Below, piece by piece: positions 35,290 to 44,477 of a stretch of 64,000 nt of DNA (position 1 is the stretch's first letter; each line of letters begins with the position of its first letter). A program made the translations under genes and the position numbers. Under the pieces are notes generated by a model. That model saw only the letters and a program-made list of their open reading frames with translations, did no database searches and was not told the origin of the DNA. The stretch is from Phycisphaerae bacterium (GTDB lineage: Bacteria > Planctomycetota > Phycisphaerae > UBA1845 > UTPLA1): NCBI GenBank assembly GCA_023150615.1, contig JAKLKO010000003.1:186001-250000 (forward strand). Reading direction: 5' to 3'.

Positions 35290-38200
35290 TCAAGCGGGAG
35301 TCTTCGGCGGCGGCGGATCGGACGGCTCGTTTCGCTCGTCGGGTTCGAGCATCCGCACGCCGACCGCACTGGCCGGCGCGAAGCTGAGCGTGCGTTGCGG
35401 GAACGGGATTTCGATCCCGTTTTTGCGAAAGACGTCGACGATCGCGTGCCGCATCGCGACCATGCCATACCAACGCGACGCCGGGTCGCTGAACCAGCAG
35501 AGCAGGCGAAACATCAGCGCGCTCTCGCCAAAGTCCACGAAGAGCGCCTCGGGCGCGGGGTACTTGAGCACGCGCGGCTCGTTCGCCGCCACCTGCTCCA
35601 GCAGCGCCTTCACCCGGCCCGGATCGGAGTTGTAGCCAACGCCGATATCGACCGTCCCGCGGATCGGCTGCCGCAGGAGCGTCCAGTTTTCGACCTTCTG
35701 GTTGACGAAGTCGCCGTTCGGAACGACGAGGAACGTCCCGTCCGGCGTGCGGATCGTCGTCGATCGCATGCTGACGCGCGTCACCTCGCCGAGCTGCCCC
35801 TGGTAGATGATCGTGTCGCCGACGCGAACGTGCCGCTCGACGAACATCATGAGACCGCTGAAGAAGTTCACCACCAGCGGCTGCAAGCCGAGGCCCAGTC
35901 CGAGTCCGAGTCCGCCGAACAGCACCGCCAGGGCCCCCAGATCGATCCGGATCAGTTGCAGGCCGACATACACACCGACGACGACAGCCGTGTAGTGCAG
36001 CAGCGCGTTGATCGCCGCCTGGGCTCCGCGATCGATCCCCGGATGCCGCGGATAGACCCGCACGTTCAGCGTCTGCCGCAGCACGCGCGACAGCAGGACC
36101 GCGGCCACCGCCGACAGCACCGCCGAGCCGATGCGCCATGCCGTCACCGGCTGGCCGCCCTGCGACCACAGCTCGAAGTCGAGCAGTTGCTTGACCTCGT
36201 ACGGCCGTACGCCCCAGGCGATCAACACAACCACCGTCACCGCCACGCCGATGGTCAGCCGCGCCGCCGCGAGCACGAGTCGCGCCAGCGCCGAGACCTC
36301 ACGCACGTCGCGCGGGGACAGCTTTTCTGAACCCTCCGGCGCCGGACTCGATCCCGGCGGGGCGACCGGCGCTCCGAGCGACGGGCCGTGCACGGACGTG
36401 GCTTGCGCACGCTCGACGATCCATCGCACGAAGTCTCGCACCAGCCGGTCGACGAGCCACCCAAGCGCCAGGCCAGCGACGGTCGTCGTCAGTCCTGTGG
36501 AGACATACCAGGCGAGCGCCTCGTACCCCGCCAGGTGCAGGACGATCAGCGAGAACGTCACGATGAGAAGGAGGACGTGAACGGCGCGCAGCGTCGCGAC
36601 CGATGGCGCGAAGCCGCGCCGGCGCTCGCGCGGGAAGATGCCCAGCACCGTGTCCCGCCAGAGCAGGAACACGAACGCGCCGAGCGTCAGCGCCACGATT
36701 CCCCATTCCAGCAGCAGTTCCCGCAGGACGGGGCCGAGGTTCAGCGCGGCCAGGGCCGTCGCGGGAATGCCGAACACAATCAATACCGCGAGCAGAGCGC
36801 GCATGCCGCGGCGATAGAAGCGGGCCACGGCGTTGCTGCACGGGATGACGCGATAGCGCGCCTTCGACTGGTGAAACAACGCGCGGATCACCGCCTCCGC
36901 CACCGCGATGCCCGTCCACCAGCCGATCGCCGTTGCGAGGAGATCGTGCGCGCGACCGCTCAGGCCCGCCGCGCGAGCTGCCAGCACTGCCACGACCGGG
37001 ATCGCCAGGGCCGCCATCAGGTCGGGCGCGACGCGGGCCGTTTGCAGTTGCAGCCGCCCCGCGAACGGCAGGACGTCCTCGGGCCGCGCCGCATCTTCCA
37101 CCGGGCGCCGTGACCACACGGCCCGGCTGCGGCGACGGACCCAGTACATCGCGACGAGGGCGATGACGGCCGCCGCCGATCCGGCAATCCAGTTCCCGCG
37201 CCGCGTCGTCGCGATCGCCTGCCGCGCTTCGGACCACGTGCCGCCAAGCGCCTTCACCAATCCGCCGCCGCGCACGAGCCCCCGCCACTCGGCCGGCAGC
37301 GCGTCGTACCGATCTGCGTCAAACCATCCGTGCCCCCGCGTAAAGAGGCGCGCCCAGTACAGCCGGCTGCGCGCCGCCTCGTACGTCTTGACAAGGTTCT
37401 CCATCGTGTCGATGCCGTGGTTCAGCCGCCCGATCAGTTCCTCCGCTTCACGGAGCAGCGCCACGAACGGCTCGTCGATGCTCTTGCGCAGCTCGGGCAC
37501 GCGGCGCATCATCTCGATCGCGTCGGCGTCGGTCCGCGTGCCAATCCGATCCTTGAACTCCTGCGCGAGCTTCACGGATTCATCGTGAACGCGGTCCTGC
37601 CACTGCTCGAGCGATCGTTGTTCGCTGACGCTCGTGTCGAGCAGGCGATGAAGCTCGGCCAGCCGCGCTACGGCGCGCGACAGCGTCGTGCGCACCGCGC
37701 GATTCGCCTGCAGCACGTCGCCCGCCGGGCGGCGCGACAGCGACCCGGTCAGGCGCTTCCAGTACGCCTGCTCGCGTTGCGCGTTGCCGACGAGTTCCTG
37801 CAAGTCGCTCGCCGGAAACCGGTCGTGGATCGCCGTCGTGAATTCCTGCGACAGCCGTTGAACCGTCTGCTCGCGCAGCAGGGACAGCTTGAGAAACGAC
37901 CGCTCGGCCGGCGACAGGTTGGCTGCCTTCAGCCGCCGTGCGAGCCGTTCGGCCTCGCTGCGACTCTGGACCTCCTTCAGCAGCGTGGCCCGCCGTCGCA
38001 GCGCATCGACCAGCGGCTTGAGCGCATCGCGGCGCAGTCGATACGCCTGCACGTTCTGCGACGTCAGCTTCTCCTTCGCGTCCAGCGCCGCGCGACTTGT
38101 AAGCAACCCCGCGACGCGCGCCGCCGCCGCGCGACGCCGCGTGCGGATGATGTCCGCCTTGACTTCCGAGTCCGCCGCCTTGAGCGCCACGTCGAACGAC

Positions 38201-38895
38201 GCGTCGAGCTGCTCCTTTTCCGATTGTGCCTCCTTCAGCCGCGCGTCCAGCTCCGCCCGCTGTTTGCGGAACTCCTTCGACACCGACGCCTCCAGTTCGG
38301 TAATCGTCGCCGTCAGTGCATCCAGCATCCGCGCGTGCTTCTCCAACTCGGCGTCCGCCTCGGCGAGTTCCGCCTCCGTCGCGCGATACGGCTCGGCCAG
38401 GCCCGCCAGTTCCGCGGTGCGACGCTTCCATTCCTCGATCTCGCGCCGCAACGCCGCGTCGGTCTCGCCCTTCGCCAGCTCGGCCGACATCCGCGCGTTC
38501 GTATCCAGCTCCGACAGCGCCGCGCGAAACTCCTGGTAGCGGTCCCACAGCGCCAGCCGCCAGGCCGCGAGCTGAAGCCCCGGATCGGCGTCGGCACGCG
38601 TTGTCGGCTGCGAGGCAGGCTGCGTTCCGGCCGGCTGCGTCGTTGGTGCGAGGGCGTCGAGTTCCTTCTGAACGTCCGCGAGCGTCTGCTTGATGGCGGG
38701 CGACGTCGGCGGCGGCGCTGCGAATCGCAGCTCGATCGGCGCACTCGCGTCGATGGCCGTCGGCGGCGACTGCAGCGCCATTGCGGCGGCGACGAACGCG
38801 ACGAGCAATGTCGCGTGCGCGCGAGACCTGCGCGCACGAGTGCGATTTGCACCGTGCAGCCGTTGCGCCGACTTGCCGCCGAGTTGCCGAACCAC
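35290..38895 (-). CDS. Large MscS-family mechanosensitive channel (MscK/KefA-like)
   Basis: The 1201-residue protein has a signal-like hydrophobic start (ATLLVAFVAAAMAL), then a Thr/Pro/Gln-rich stretch. A 450-residue periplasmic region of coiled coil follows (residues about 100-560). About eleven membrane helices come next, and a C-terminal MscS core. The pore helix and beta domain are visible as LFGGLGLGLGLGLQPLVVNF, GDTIIYQGQLGEVTRVSMRS and TIRTPDGTFLVVPNGDFVN. Large MscK/KefA members protect against osmotic shock. The GTG at 38895 is chosen as the start nearest the signal segment; the frame stays open to 39030. Confidence 0.88.
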   Translation of the reverse strand: MVRQLGGKSAQRLHGANRTRARRSRAHATLLVAFVAAAMALQSPPTAIDASAPIELRFAAPPPTSPAIKQTLADVQKELDALAPTTQPAGTQPASQPTTRADADPGLQLAAWRLALWDRYQEFRAALSELDTNARMSAELAKGETDAALRREIEEWKRRTAELAGLAEPYRATEAELAEADAELEKHARMLDALTATITELEASVSKEFRKQRAELDARLKEAQSEKEQLDASFDVALKAADSEVKADIIRTRRRAAAARVAGLLTSRAALDAKEKLTSQNVQAYRLRRDALKPLVDALRRRATLLKEVQSRSEAERLARRLKAANLSPAERSFLKLSLLREQTVQRLSQEFTTAIHDRFPASDLQELVGNAQREQAYWKRLTGSLSRRPAGDVLQANRAVRTTLSRAVARLAELHRLLDTSVSEQRSLEQWQDRVHDESVKLAQEFKDRIGTRTDADAIEMMRRVPELRKSIDEPFVALLREAEELIGRLNHGIDTMENLVKTYEAARSRLYWARLFTRGHGWFDADRYDALPAEWRGLVRGGGLVKALGGTWSEARQAIATTRRGNWIAGSAAAVIALVAMYWVRRRSRAVWSRRPVEDAARPEDVLPFAGRLQLQTARVAPDLMAALAIPVVAVLAARAAGLSGRAHDLLATAIGWWTGIAVAEAVIRALFHQSKARYRVIPCSNAVARFYRRGMRALLAVLIVFGIPATALAALNLGPVLRELLLEWGIVALTLGAFVFLLWRDTVLGIFPRERRRGFAPSVATLRAVHVLLLIVTFSLIVLHLAGYEALAWYVSTGLTTTVAGLALGWLVDRLVRDFVRWIVERAQATSVHGPSLGAPVAPPGSSPAPEGSEKLSPRDVREVSALARLVLAAARLTIGVAVTVVVLIAWGVRPYEVKQLLDFELWSQGGQPVTAWRIGSAVLSAVAAVLLSRVLRQTLNVRVYPRHPGIDRGAQAAINALLHYTAVVVGVYVGLQLIRIDLGALAVLFGGLGLGLGLGLQPLVVNFFSGLMMFVERHVRVGDTIIYQGQLGEVTRVSMRSTTIRTPDGTFLVVPNGDFVNQKVENWTLLRQPIRGTVDIGVGYNSDPGRVKALLEQVAANEPRVLKYPAPEALFVDFGESALMFRLLCWFSDPASRWYGMVAMRHAIVDVFRKNGIEIPFPQRTLSFAPASAVGVRMLEPDERNEPSDPPPPKTPA

Positions 38896-38979
38896 GCCGC
38901 TAACGATTCTTACCGCCTTCCCGTCGCGCGACAACCCGGTTTCCAGACGCGCCGGCGCCCGTGCGCCGCGCCATAAGAC

Positions 38980-39008
38980 TTGACAGTCCGCGCCGCAAAC
39001 CGGCAAAT
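38980..39008 (+). promoter_or_regulatory. Promoter candidate for the GT2 gene (TTGACA-17-GCAAAT)
   Basis: A perfect TTGACA at 38980-38985 is followed after 17 bases by GCAAAT at 39003-39008, only six bases before the ATG at 39015. The transcript would again be leaderless or nearly so. Confidence 0.45.
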
Positions 39009-39014
39009 GCGCGG

Positions 39015-39719
39015 ATGCGTCGACTGCCATCGCTGACGATCTTCTTTCCGTGCTACAACGAGGAGGGCAACGTCGAGCGCGTCGTCCGTGCCGCCCTCGA
39101 ACACGGGGCGGCCGTCGCCGAAGACCTCGAAGTCCTTGTCGTAAACGACGGCAGCCGCGATCGCACGGGCGAGATTGCCGACCGGCTTTCGAGCGAGATC
39201 CCCAACGTCCGCGCCGTGCACAACCGACCCAATCAGGGCTACGGCGGCGCGGTCGCCCGCGGACTGTCCGAGGCCCGGAAGGCGTGGATTTTCTTCTCCG
39301 ACGGCGATGGTCAGTTCGATCTCGGCGAGATCCCGCGCTTGATCGAGTTGCTCGACCGATGCGACGTCGCCGTCGGCTACCGCATCCGCCGCGCCGACCC
39401 GTTCATCCGTCGGTTGAATGCGTTCTGCTGGGGGACGCTCGTCCGCACCCTGTTCGGGCTGAAGGTCCGCGATATCGACTGCGCGTTCAAGCTCCTGCCG
39501 CGACGCCTGATCGAGCAGGTCCCGCTACGCAGCCGCAGCGCGCTGATCAGCACCGAGCTGCTCGCGCGGGCGCAGCGCCTCGGCTATCGCATCGCCGAGG
39601 TCGGCGTGAATCACTACCCGAGGACGGCCGGCGTCCAGACGGGCGCGAAGCCGACCGTCATCCTCAAGGCGTTTGTCGAACTCTGGAAGCTCCGAAAGCA
39701 AATCCTCCGCGGCGACTGA
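39015..39719 (+). CDS. Family 2 glycosyltransferase (DPM1/DolP-mannose synthase type)
   Basis: The 234-residue enzyme probably moves a sugar from a nucleotide donor to a polyprenyl phosphate. The GT-A motifs are TIFFPCYNEEGNVERVV, VVNDGSRDRT, NQGYGGAVARGL and the metal-binding FFSDGDGQFD. A single-domain form without C-terminal membrane helices fits the soluble DPM1 type. The product could serve the GT39-like enzyme at 1.8-3.8 kb or the surface polysaccharide made by the neighbouring genes. A GTG further upstream (38961) is in frame, but the ATG fits the family start. Confidence 0.88.
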   Translation: MRRLPSLTIFFPCYNEEGNVERVVRAALEHGAAVAEDLEVLVVNDGSRDRTGEIADRLSSEIPNVRAVHNRPNQGYGGAVARGLSEARKAWIFFSDGDGQFDLGEIPRLIELLDRCDVAVGYRIRRADPFIRRLNAFCWGTLVRTLFGLKVRDIDCAFKLLPRRLIEQVPLRSRSALISTELLARAQRLGYRIAEVGVNHYPRTAGVQTGAKPTVILKAFVELWKLRKQILRGD

Positions 39720-39731
39720 CGTCGCGCCGCG

Positions 39732-41753
39732 TCAGGAAGCCGCTCCGCCGGCCCGCTGATCGAGCATCCGCCGCGCCCACTGCTCCACGATCGCCGCCCG
39801 CCAGATCGGCAGGGCCCAGCGTTCGTCGCCCATCTCGAAGCGCGAAGCGATCCGCGCCAGCCCCTTCGGCTCGAAGCAGCCGCGCTCCTTCATCGACCGC
39901 GATGCGAACAGGTCGCGCCACCACGTCCGCAGGGGGCCCAACATCCACCGCGTCACCGGCGCGGAGAATCCGAGCTTGTCCGTCCGCCGCAGCACCGCGT
40001 CCGGCACGCGACCGGCCATCGCATCGCGCACGATCGCCTTCGTCCGCCCCTCGCGGAGCTTCGCCGACGCGGGCAATTGCATCGCGAAGTCGACCATCGG
40101 CGCATCCAGCCACGGCACGCGGGCCTCGATCGAGAACGCCATCGAGCTCCGATCCTCGTAATGCAGCAGCGCCGGCAGGCTTCGCACCAGCAGCAGGTCC
40201 CAGCAGTACCGGTCGAACACGCATCGCACGTCGGCCGGCAATGCGCGAACACCGCGCGGAATCCGCTGCTGGTACGGAGCGCGGACCGGCTCCGCGACGG
40301 CCAATAGCTCGGGCGCGAGGTGCGTATTCCGTTGCAGGTCGCGCTCTCGACGCAAGAACTCGCGCAGTGCGGCGGGCATCGTCCACGTCACGCACCGTGC
40401 GAAAAGCGTCGCCATCCCGCGCCAACCACTCGCCGCTGTGCGGCACTCGGACGCCGCACGCAGGAACCGCCCGCGCCGCATTAGGCTCGCAAGCCTCGCC
40501 GGCCAATAGCCCGCGTAGCCGCAGAACAGCTCGTCGCCACCCTGGCCATCGAGCAGGACCGACAGGCCGGCCTCGCCCGCGAGCCGCATGACTTCCCATT
40601 GCATGAAGACGCCCGGCGACGCGATCGGCTCGTCCTGGTGCCAGAGCAAGCGGTCGAGGTCGTCAAGGAGTCGCGCCGGCTCGCACGCCGCGCGATGATC
40701 GTGCAGGCCGGGACCGGCCGCATGCACGGCATTGACGTAGCGCGACTCATCGAGCGGATCACCCGGAAGCACGGCGCTGAACGTGTGCTGCGACCAGGTC
40801 GAATCGGGCGCGAACGGCGCGAGCGACCGCAGAGACGTCACGATCGCCGAACTGTCGATCCCACCCGACAGGCACGACCCGATCGGCACGTCGCTCCGCA
40901 CGTGCAGCCGGAGCGACTCGTCGAGCAGGTCGCGGAGCCGGTCGGAAGCGCTGCTGCCGGCATCCGCCGTCGCCGACCGCCGCTCCGTCGGCCAGAACGT
41001 CGTCAGCCGGCCCAGCACCGACGTCAGCATCGGCGGTCGCAGGTCGATTTCCAGGATCGCGCCCGGCTGCATCGACCAGACATCGGCGAACAAGGTGTCG
41101 TTGGTGTGATCGAGCAGGCCCTCGACGAGAAAGTCGCGCAGCCGCGCTTCGTTCACGTCGGCCGAGACGCCCGGAAGCCGCCGCAGCGCCTTGATCTCGG
41201 ACGCGAACGCGTACCCGCGCTCGAACGCCGCGAGATACAGCGGCTTGATGCCCAGACGATCTCTGGAAAGCACGACGCGGCCGGCCACCCAGTCCACGAT
41301 CGCCAGCGCCCACATCCCGCGGAACCGCGCGAAGCAGTCCAGCCCCCACGCGCGATACGCCGCCAAGGCGACCTCCGTATCGCACATGCCGCGGAAGGTC
41401 ATTCCACGCCCGCGCAGTTCGTCCCGCAGCTCAACATGGTTGTAAACCTCGCCGTTGAAGACGATCCACGCGTGGCCGTCCGCACTCGACATCGGCTGGT
41501 GCCCGCCGTCGGATCGATCGACGATGGACAGTCGCCGTGCTCCGAGCGCGACGACGCCCGAATGGTGCGGCCACTCGATCGACGCGTTGGCCGATGGAAA
41601 GCGGCGCTCGATCGGGCGCGCGCCGCCCGTACCGACCACGACCGCGGCGCCGTCGTCCGGGCCGCGATGAAACAGGCACTGCGTCATCGCGCCGATCATC
41701 GCGCCCGCCTGCGCATCCGGACTGCCGAAGATCAACCCCGCGATTCCGCACAT
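39732..41753 (-). CDS. asnB: Glutamine-hydrolysing asparagine synthase-like amidotransferase
   Basis: The 673-residue protein has an Ntn-type glutaminase domain with nucleophile Cys2 (MCGIAGLIFG), RGPDDG, and NGEVYNH. The synthetase domain has a PP-loop SGGIDSSAI and the DGQGGDELFCGY block. The C-terminal region is complete. In polysaccharide loci such proteins often amidate or modify sugars or lipid-linked glycans rather than make free asparagine. Position among glycosyltransferases suggests that role here. It is convergent with the GT2 gene, with 12 bases between. Confidence 0.88.
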   Translation of the reverse strand: MCGIAGLIFGSPDAQAGAMIGAMTQCLFHRGPDDGAAVVVGTGGARPIERRFPSANASIEWPHHSGVVALGARRLSIVDRSDGGHQPMSSADGHAWIVFNGEVYNHVELRDELRGRGMTFRGMCDTEVALAAYRAWGLDCFARFRGMWALAIVDWVAGRVVLSRDRLGIKPLYLAAFERGYAFASEIKALRRLPGVSADVNEARLRDFLVEGLLDHTNDTLFADVWSMQPGAILEIDLRPPMLTSVLGRLTTFWPTERRSATADAGSSASDRLRDLLDESLRLHVRSDVPIGSCLSGGIDSSAIVTSLRSLAPFAPDSTWSQHTFSAVLPGDPLDESRYVNAVHAAGPGLHDHRAACEPARLLDDLDRLLWHQDEPIASPGVFMQWEVMRLAGEAGLSVLLDGQGGDELFCGYAGYWPARLASLMRRGRFLRAASECRTAASGWRGMATLFARCVTWTMPAALREFLRRERDLQRNTHLAPELLAVAEPVRAPYQQRIPRGVRALPADVRCVFDRYCWDLLLVRSLPALLHYEDRSSMAFSIEARVPWLDAPMVDFAMQLPASAKLREGRTKAIVRDAMAGRVPDAVLRRTDKLGFSAPVTRWMLGPLRTWWRDLFASRSMKERGCFEPKGLARIASRFEMGDERWALPIWRAAIVEQWARRMLDQRAGGAAS

Positions 41754-41777
41754 GTTTCGCGCGATGCTCCTGCGTCG

Positions 41778-43010
41778 TCAGTCCGCGCGCCCGGCCGGTG
41801 GAACACGCTCCGCAGTCGGATGCTGCTCCGCAAACCGGCGGATCGCTCGCTCGTAGACGGCCGCGTATTTCGCCGCGATGACGCCCGGTGCGAATCGCGC
41901 CAGGCACGCCGCACGGATCGCACGTCGATCGACCGATTCGATCCTGCGGGCCCAGTCGAGCATGGCAGCGCCCATCGCCGCAATGTCGCCGATCGGCACG
42001 AGCGTCCCGCACGTCCCGGTCACGATCGACTCCGGTCCGCCGCAGCGCGTCGCGATCACGGGCAGGCCGCACGCCAGCGCCTCGATCACCGCCACGCCGA
42101 ACGTCTCGCCGTAGCTCGGCAGCACGAATACGTCGCCGTCCAGCAGAGCGTCTCGAACTCGCTGCGGACCCGCAAGACTCCCGATGAACTCCACGCACGC
42201 CGACGCGCTCTGTTCCGCCGCGCGTTGCTCCAGTTCGCGCCGCAGCGGACCATCGCCGATGATCCGTAGCGCCGACGTCGGCCGTTGCCTTCGGACGAGA
42301 GCGAACGCCTCGAGCAGGTCCGCCACGCCCTTGGCCGCCGTCAGTGCGGCGACCGTTACGAAGCGAATCGCTTCGCCGACGCGGCGGCCTGCGGCGATCC
42401 GCGCATCCGGAATCTCGACGAACGACGCATCGAGGGCGTTCGGCACGACCTCCATCTCGCGCTGGATCCCCGCCGCACCAATCTCCTCCATCGCCGCCGC
42501 GCTCACGACCGTCACCGCGTCCGCCGCCGCCATCGCGCCGCGGACCTGCCGACGCTGCCACGCCGTCTCCATCATGATCGCGAACGGGCCGGTGTGCTCG
42601 GTCAACACGAACGGCACGTCCCAGTTCCCGGCCAGTCGCATGGCGGCGTGTCCCGCGGGAAGCACGACGTGCGCGTGCAGCACGTCGGGCGAGCCGTATC
42701 GCGTCACGTACTCGTAGAACAAGCGCCGCGCCGCACTCGCGAACGCCACCGTCCCGTGACGCTCGCGCGGCCACCATCGGAATCCGATCCAGCGCATCTC
42801 CCGCACCGGCCCATCGGCGCGTTCCACCAACTCGCCCGAACCGTCGCCCGGCCGCCAGAATCGAAGCGAGCGCAGCTCCGGAAACAGCACCGTCGCGTCA
42901 TGCCCCGCGCCGGCCAGCGCGTGCGCCAGCGACCGGATGAACGAACCGGCGTGCGGTTGTTCGGCGGTTGGATACCACGAAGGAAGCAAGACGATCCGCA
43001 CCCCTCGCAT
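41778..43010 (-). CDS. Family 4 glycosyltransferase (GT-B fold)
   Basis: The 410-residue enzyme has two Rossmann-like halves. The N-terminal half begins RIVLLPSWYPTAEQPHAGSF and has PDVLHAHVVLPAG. The C-terminal half has FVTVAALTAAKGVADLLEAF, LRIIGDGPLRREL, and the donor-binding PSYGETFGVAVIEALACGLP. The acceptor is unknown. The ATG at 43010 (MRGVRIVLLPSWYPT) is favoured over one at 43055. It lies 24 bases upstream of asnB on the same strand, so the pair probably forms an operon. Confidence 0.88.
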   Translation of the reverse strand: MRGVRIVLLPSWYPTAEQPHAGSFIRSLAHALAGAGHDATVLFPELRSLRFWRPGDGSGELVERADGPVREMRWIGFRWWPRERHGTVAFASAARRLFYEYVTRYGSPDVLHAHVVLPAGHAAMRLAGNWDVPFVLTEHTGPFAIMMETAWQRRQVRGAMAAADAVTVVSAAAMEEIGAAGIQREMEVVPNALDASFVEIPDARIAAGRRVGEAIRFVTVAALTAAKGVADLLEAFALVRRQRPTSALRIIGDGPLRRELEQRAAEQSASACVEFIGSLAGPQRVRDALLDGDVFVLPSYGETFGVAVIEALACGLPVIATRCGGPESIVTGTCGTLVPIGDIAAMGAAMLDWARRIESVDRRAIRAACLARFAPGVIAAKYAAVYERAIRRFAEQHPTAERVPPAGRAD

Positions 43011-43125
43011 CTTGCGACAAATCTCTTCCGTCGGCCACCCGCGACACGCGGACACGAGGCGTCCCGCCCGCGCGTGACGCGCGCCCGCTTTGCCGATTCA
43101 ATACGCTCCGCGCCCCGAGAGCGAC

Positions 43126-44391
43126 ATGACCACGCGACGCGTACTGATGATTTCGTACTGGTATCCGCCCACGCCGGGCGCAGGAAGCCTCCGGACCGCC
43201 GGCTTCGCCGAGAACCTCCCCGAGCACGGCTGGCACGCCGACGTCGTCACGGCATCGGACACCGACGCCGCGATCGATTCCGCCTCCGAGCGGCCCGACC
43301 CGGCACCTCGCATCGTCGGCGTGCGAGACATGGCCTCGCCATCGCGGCTCTTTCGACCGTACGCGGGTGATTCGGGCGGATCGCGCGGCCGCGACCTGCT
43401 TCGCTGGACCGTTTTCCCCGACCGGTTCCTCGTCTGGCGACTGCGCGCGACGCGGATCGCACGCCGGCTCGCGCACGATGCGCCCTGCGACGCCATCTGG
43501 GCCACGTTTCCGCCCGCCAGCGCTGCGATCGTCGGCGAGAGCCTCGCGCGGTGGACTCGCCGCCCGCTCGTCCTTGACTTGCGCGATCCGTGGCCCGGCA
43601 TCGGTGGGCACACCGCGCAACTCAAGCCGCTCCGTCGCCGCCACGCCGAGCTCGAACGCCGGATCCTCCGCCAGGCCGCCGCGATCATTACCGTCTCCGA
43701 TGCCATGCGTGACGACCTTCGCTGGCGACTTGGCATCGATCCGGCGATCGTCCATGTCATCCCCAACGGCTGGGACCAACGCCGCTGCGGCCCGATCAAG
43801 GTCACGCCGCGGGCCGCCGCCGCGCACGACGTCCCCGTACTGGCCCACGTCGGCACGCTGACGCAGCGAAATCGCCCCGACCTGCTCCTCGAATCGCTGC
43901 GCCGCACGCGCGACCTGCACGGCCGGCTGCCCGTGCGCATCCGCTTCGTCGGAAACGCGTCGCCGCAATGGCTCGGCGAGTCGGGCCTCGCGGACCTGAT
44001 CGAGCACACGGCGCTCACCTCCCCCGCGCGGGCCTGGGCCGAAACCTGCTCCGCCGACGCGCTGCTCCTGCTCGTCGGTGATTACGTTGCACGCTGGGGC
44101 CACAATGCCAAACTCTTCGAGTACTTGCGTGCCGGCCGGCCGATCTTGTGTCTCGAAACGACGCCGGATTCCAACGATGCGCGGCTGCTGCGGCGACTCG
44201 CACCCGATCGCTGCGTCGTCGAGCGGCTGGCGGCCGACCGCGACCTCTTCGCGACGCTGACCGATGTCGCAAGCCGCGCGGCCCGAACGCCGCGGGCGAC
44301 GCTTTCGGACTCGCCCGAACTCCGCGAATTCGAGCGCGGGGCGCTGGCGGGGCGGCTGGCACGCGTCCTCAACGCGCTCATGCACGGCTGA
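43126..44391 (+). CDS. Glycosyltransferase with GT-B (GT4-like) fold
   Basis: The 421-residue protein begins RRVLMISYWYPPTPGAGSL, which resembles GT4 enzymes. It has a middle block VVDLRDPWPGI-like (LVLDLRDPWPGIGGHTAQ), IITVSDAMRDDL, VIPNGWDQ, and a C-terminal donor half (AHVGTLTQRNRPDLLLESL, HNAKLFEYLRAGRPIL). The usual E-x7-E pair is less clear than in the neighbouring GT4. Divergent from the previous gene and upstream of the nonulosonate gene, it could add a sialic-acid-like sugar or an adjacent residue, but nothing in the sequence proves this. Confidence 0.8.
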   Translation: MTTRRVLMISYWYPPTPGAGSLRTAGFAENLPEHGWHADVVTASDTDAAIDSASERPDPAPRIVGVRDMASPSRLFRPYAGDSGGSRGRDLLRWTVFPDRFLVWRLRATRIARRLAHDAPCDAIWATFPPASAAIVGESLARWTRRPLVLDLRDPWPGIGGHTAQLKPLRRRHAELERRILRQAAAIITVSDAMRDDLRWRLGIDPAIVHVIPNGWDQRRCGPIKVTPRAAAAHDVPVLAHVGTLTQRNRPDLLLESLRRTRDLHGRLPVRIRFVGNASPQWLGESGLADLIEHTALTSPARAWAETCSADALLLLVGDYVARWGHNAKLFEYLRAGRPILCLETTPDSNDARLLRRLAPDRCVVERLAADRDLFATLTDVASRAARTPRATLSDSPELREFERGALAGRLARVLNALMHG

Positions 44392-44477
44392 CCGCCGAAG
44401 CCCGTGTTAGAGTGCCGCGCGTCCCAATCCGCGGCTGGCGATCAAGCCCCGTGCGACCCGTGACCGATCTTCAACCT

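Noticed and set aside
37330-38976. A 548-codon plus-strand open frame opposite the MscS-like gene
   Set aside because: It has an Arg/Gln-rich, domain-free translation, while the minus strand shows a clear signal, coiled coil, membrane helices and MscS core.
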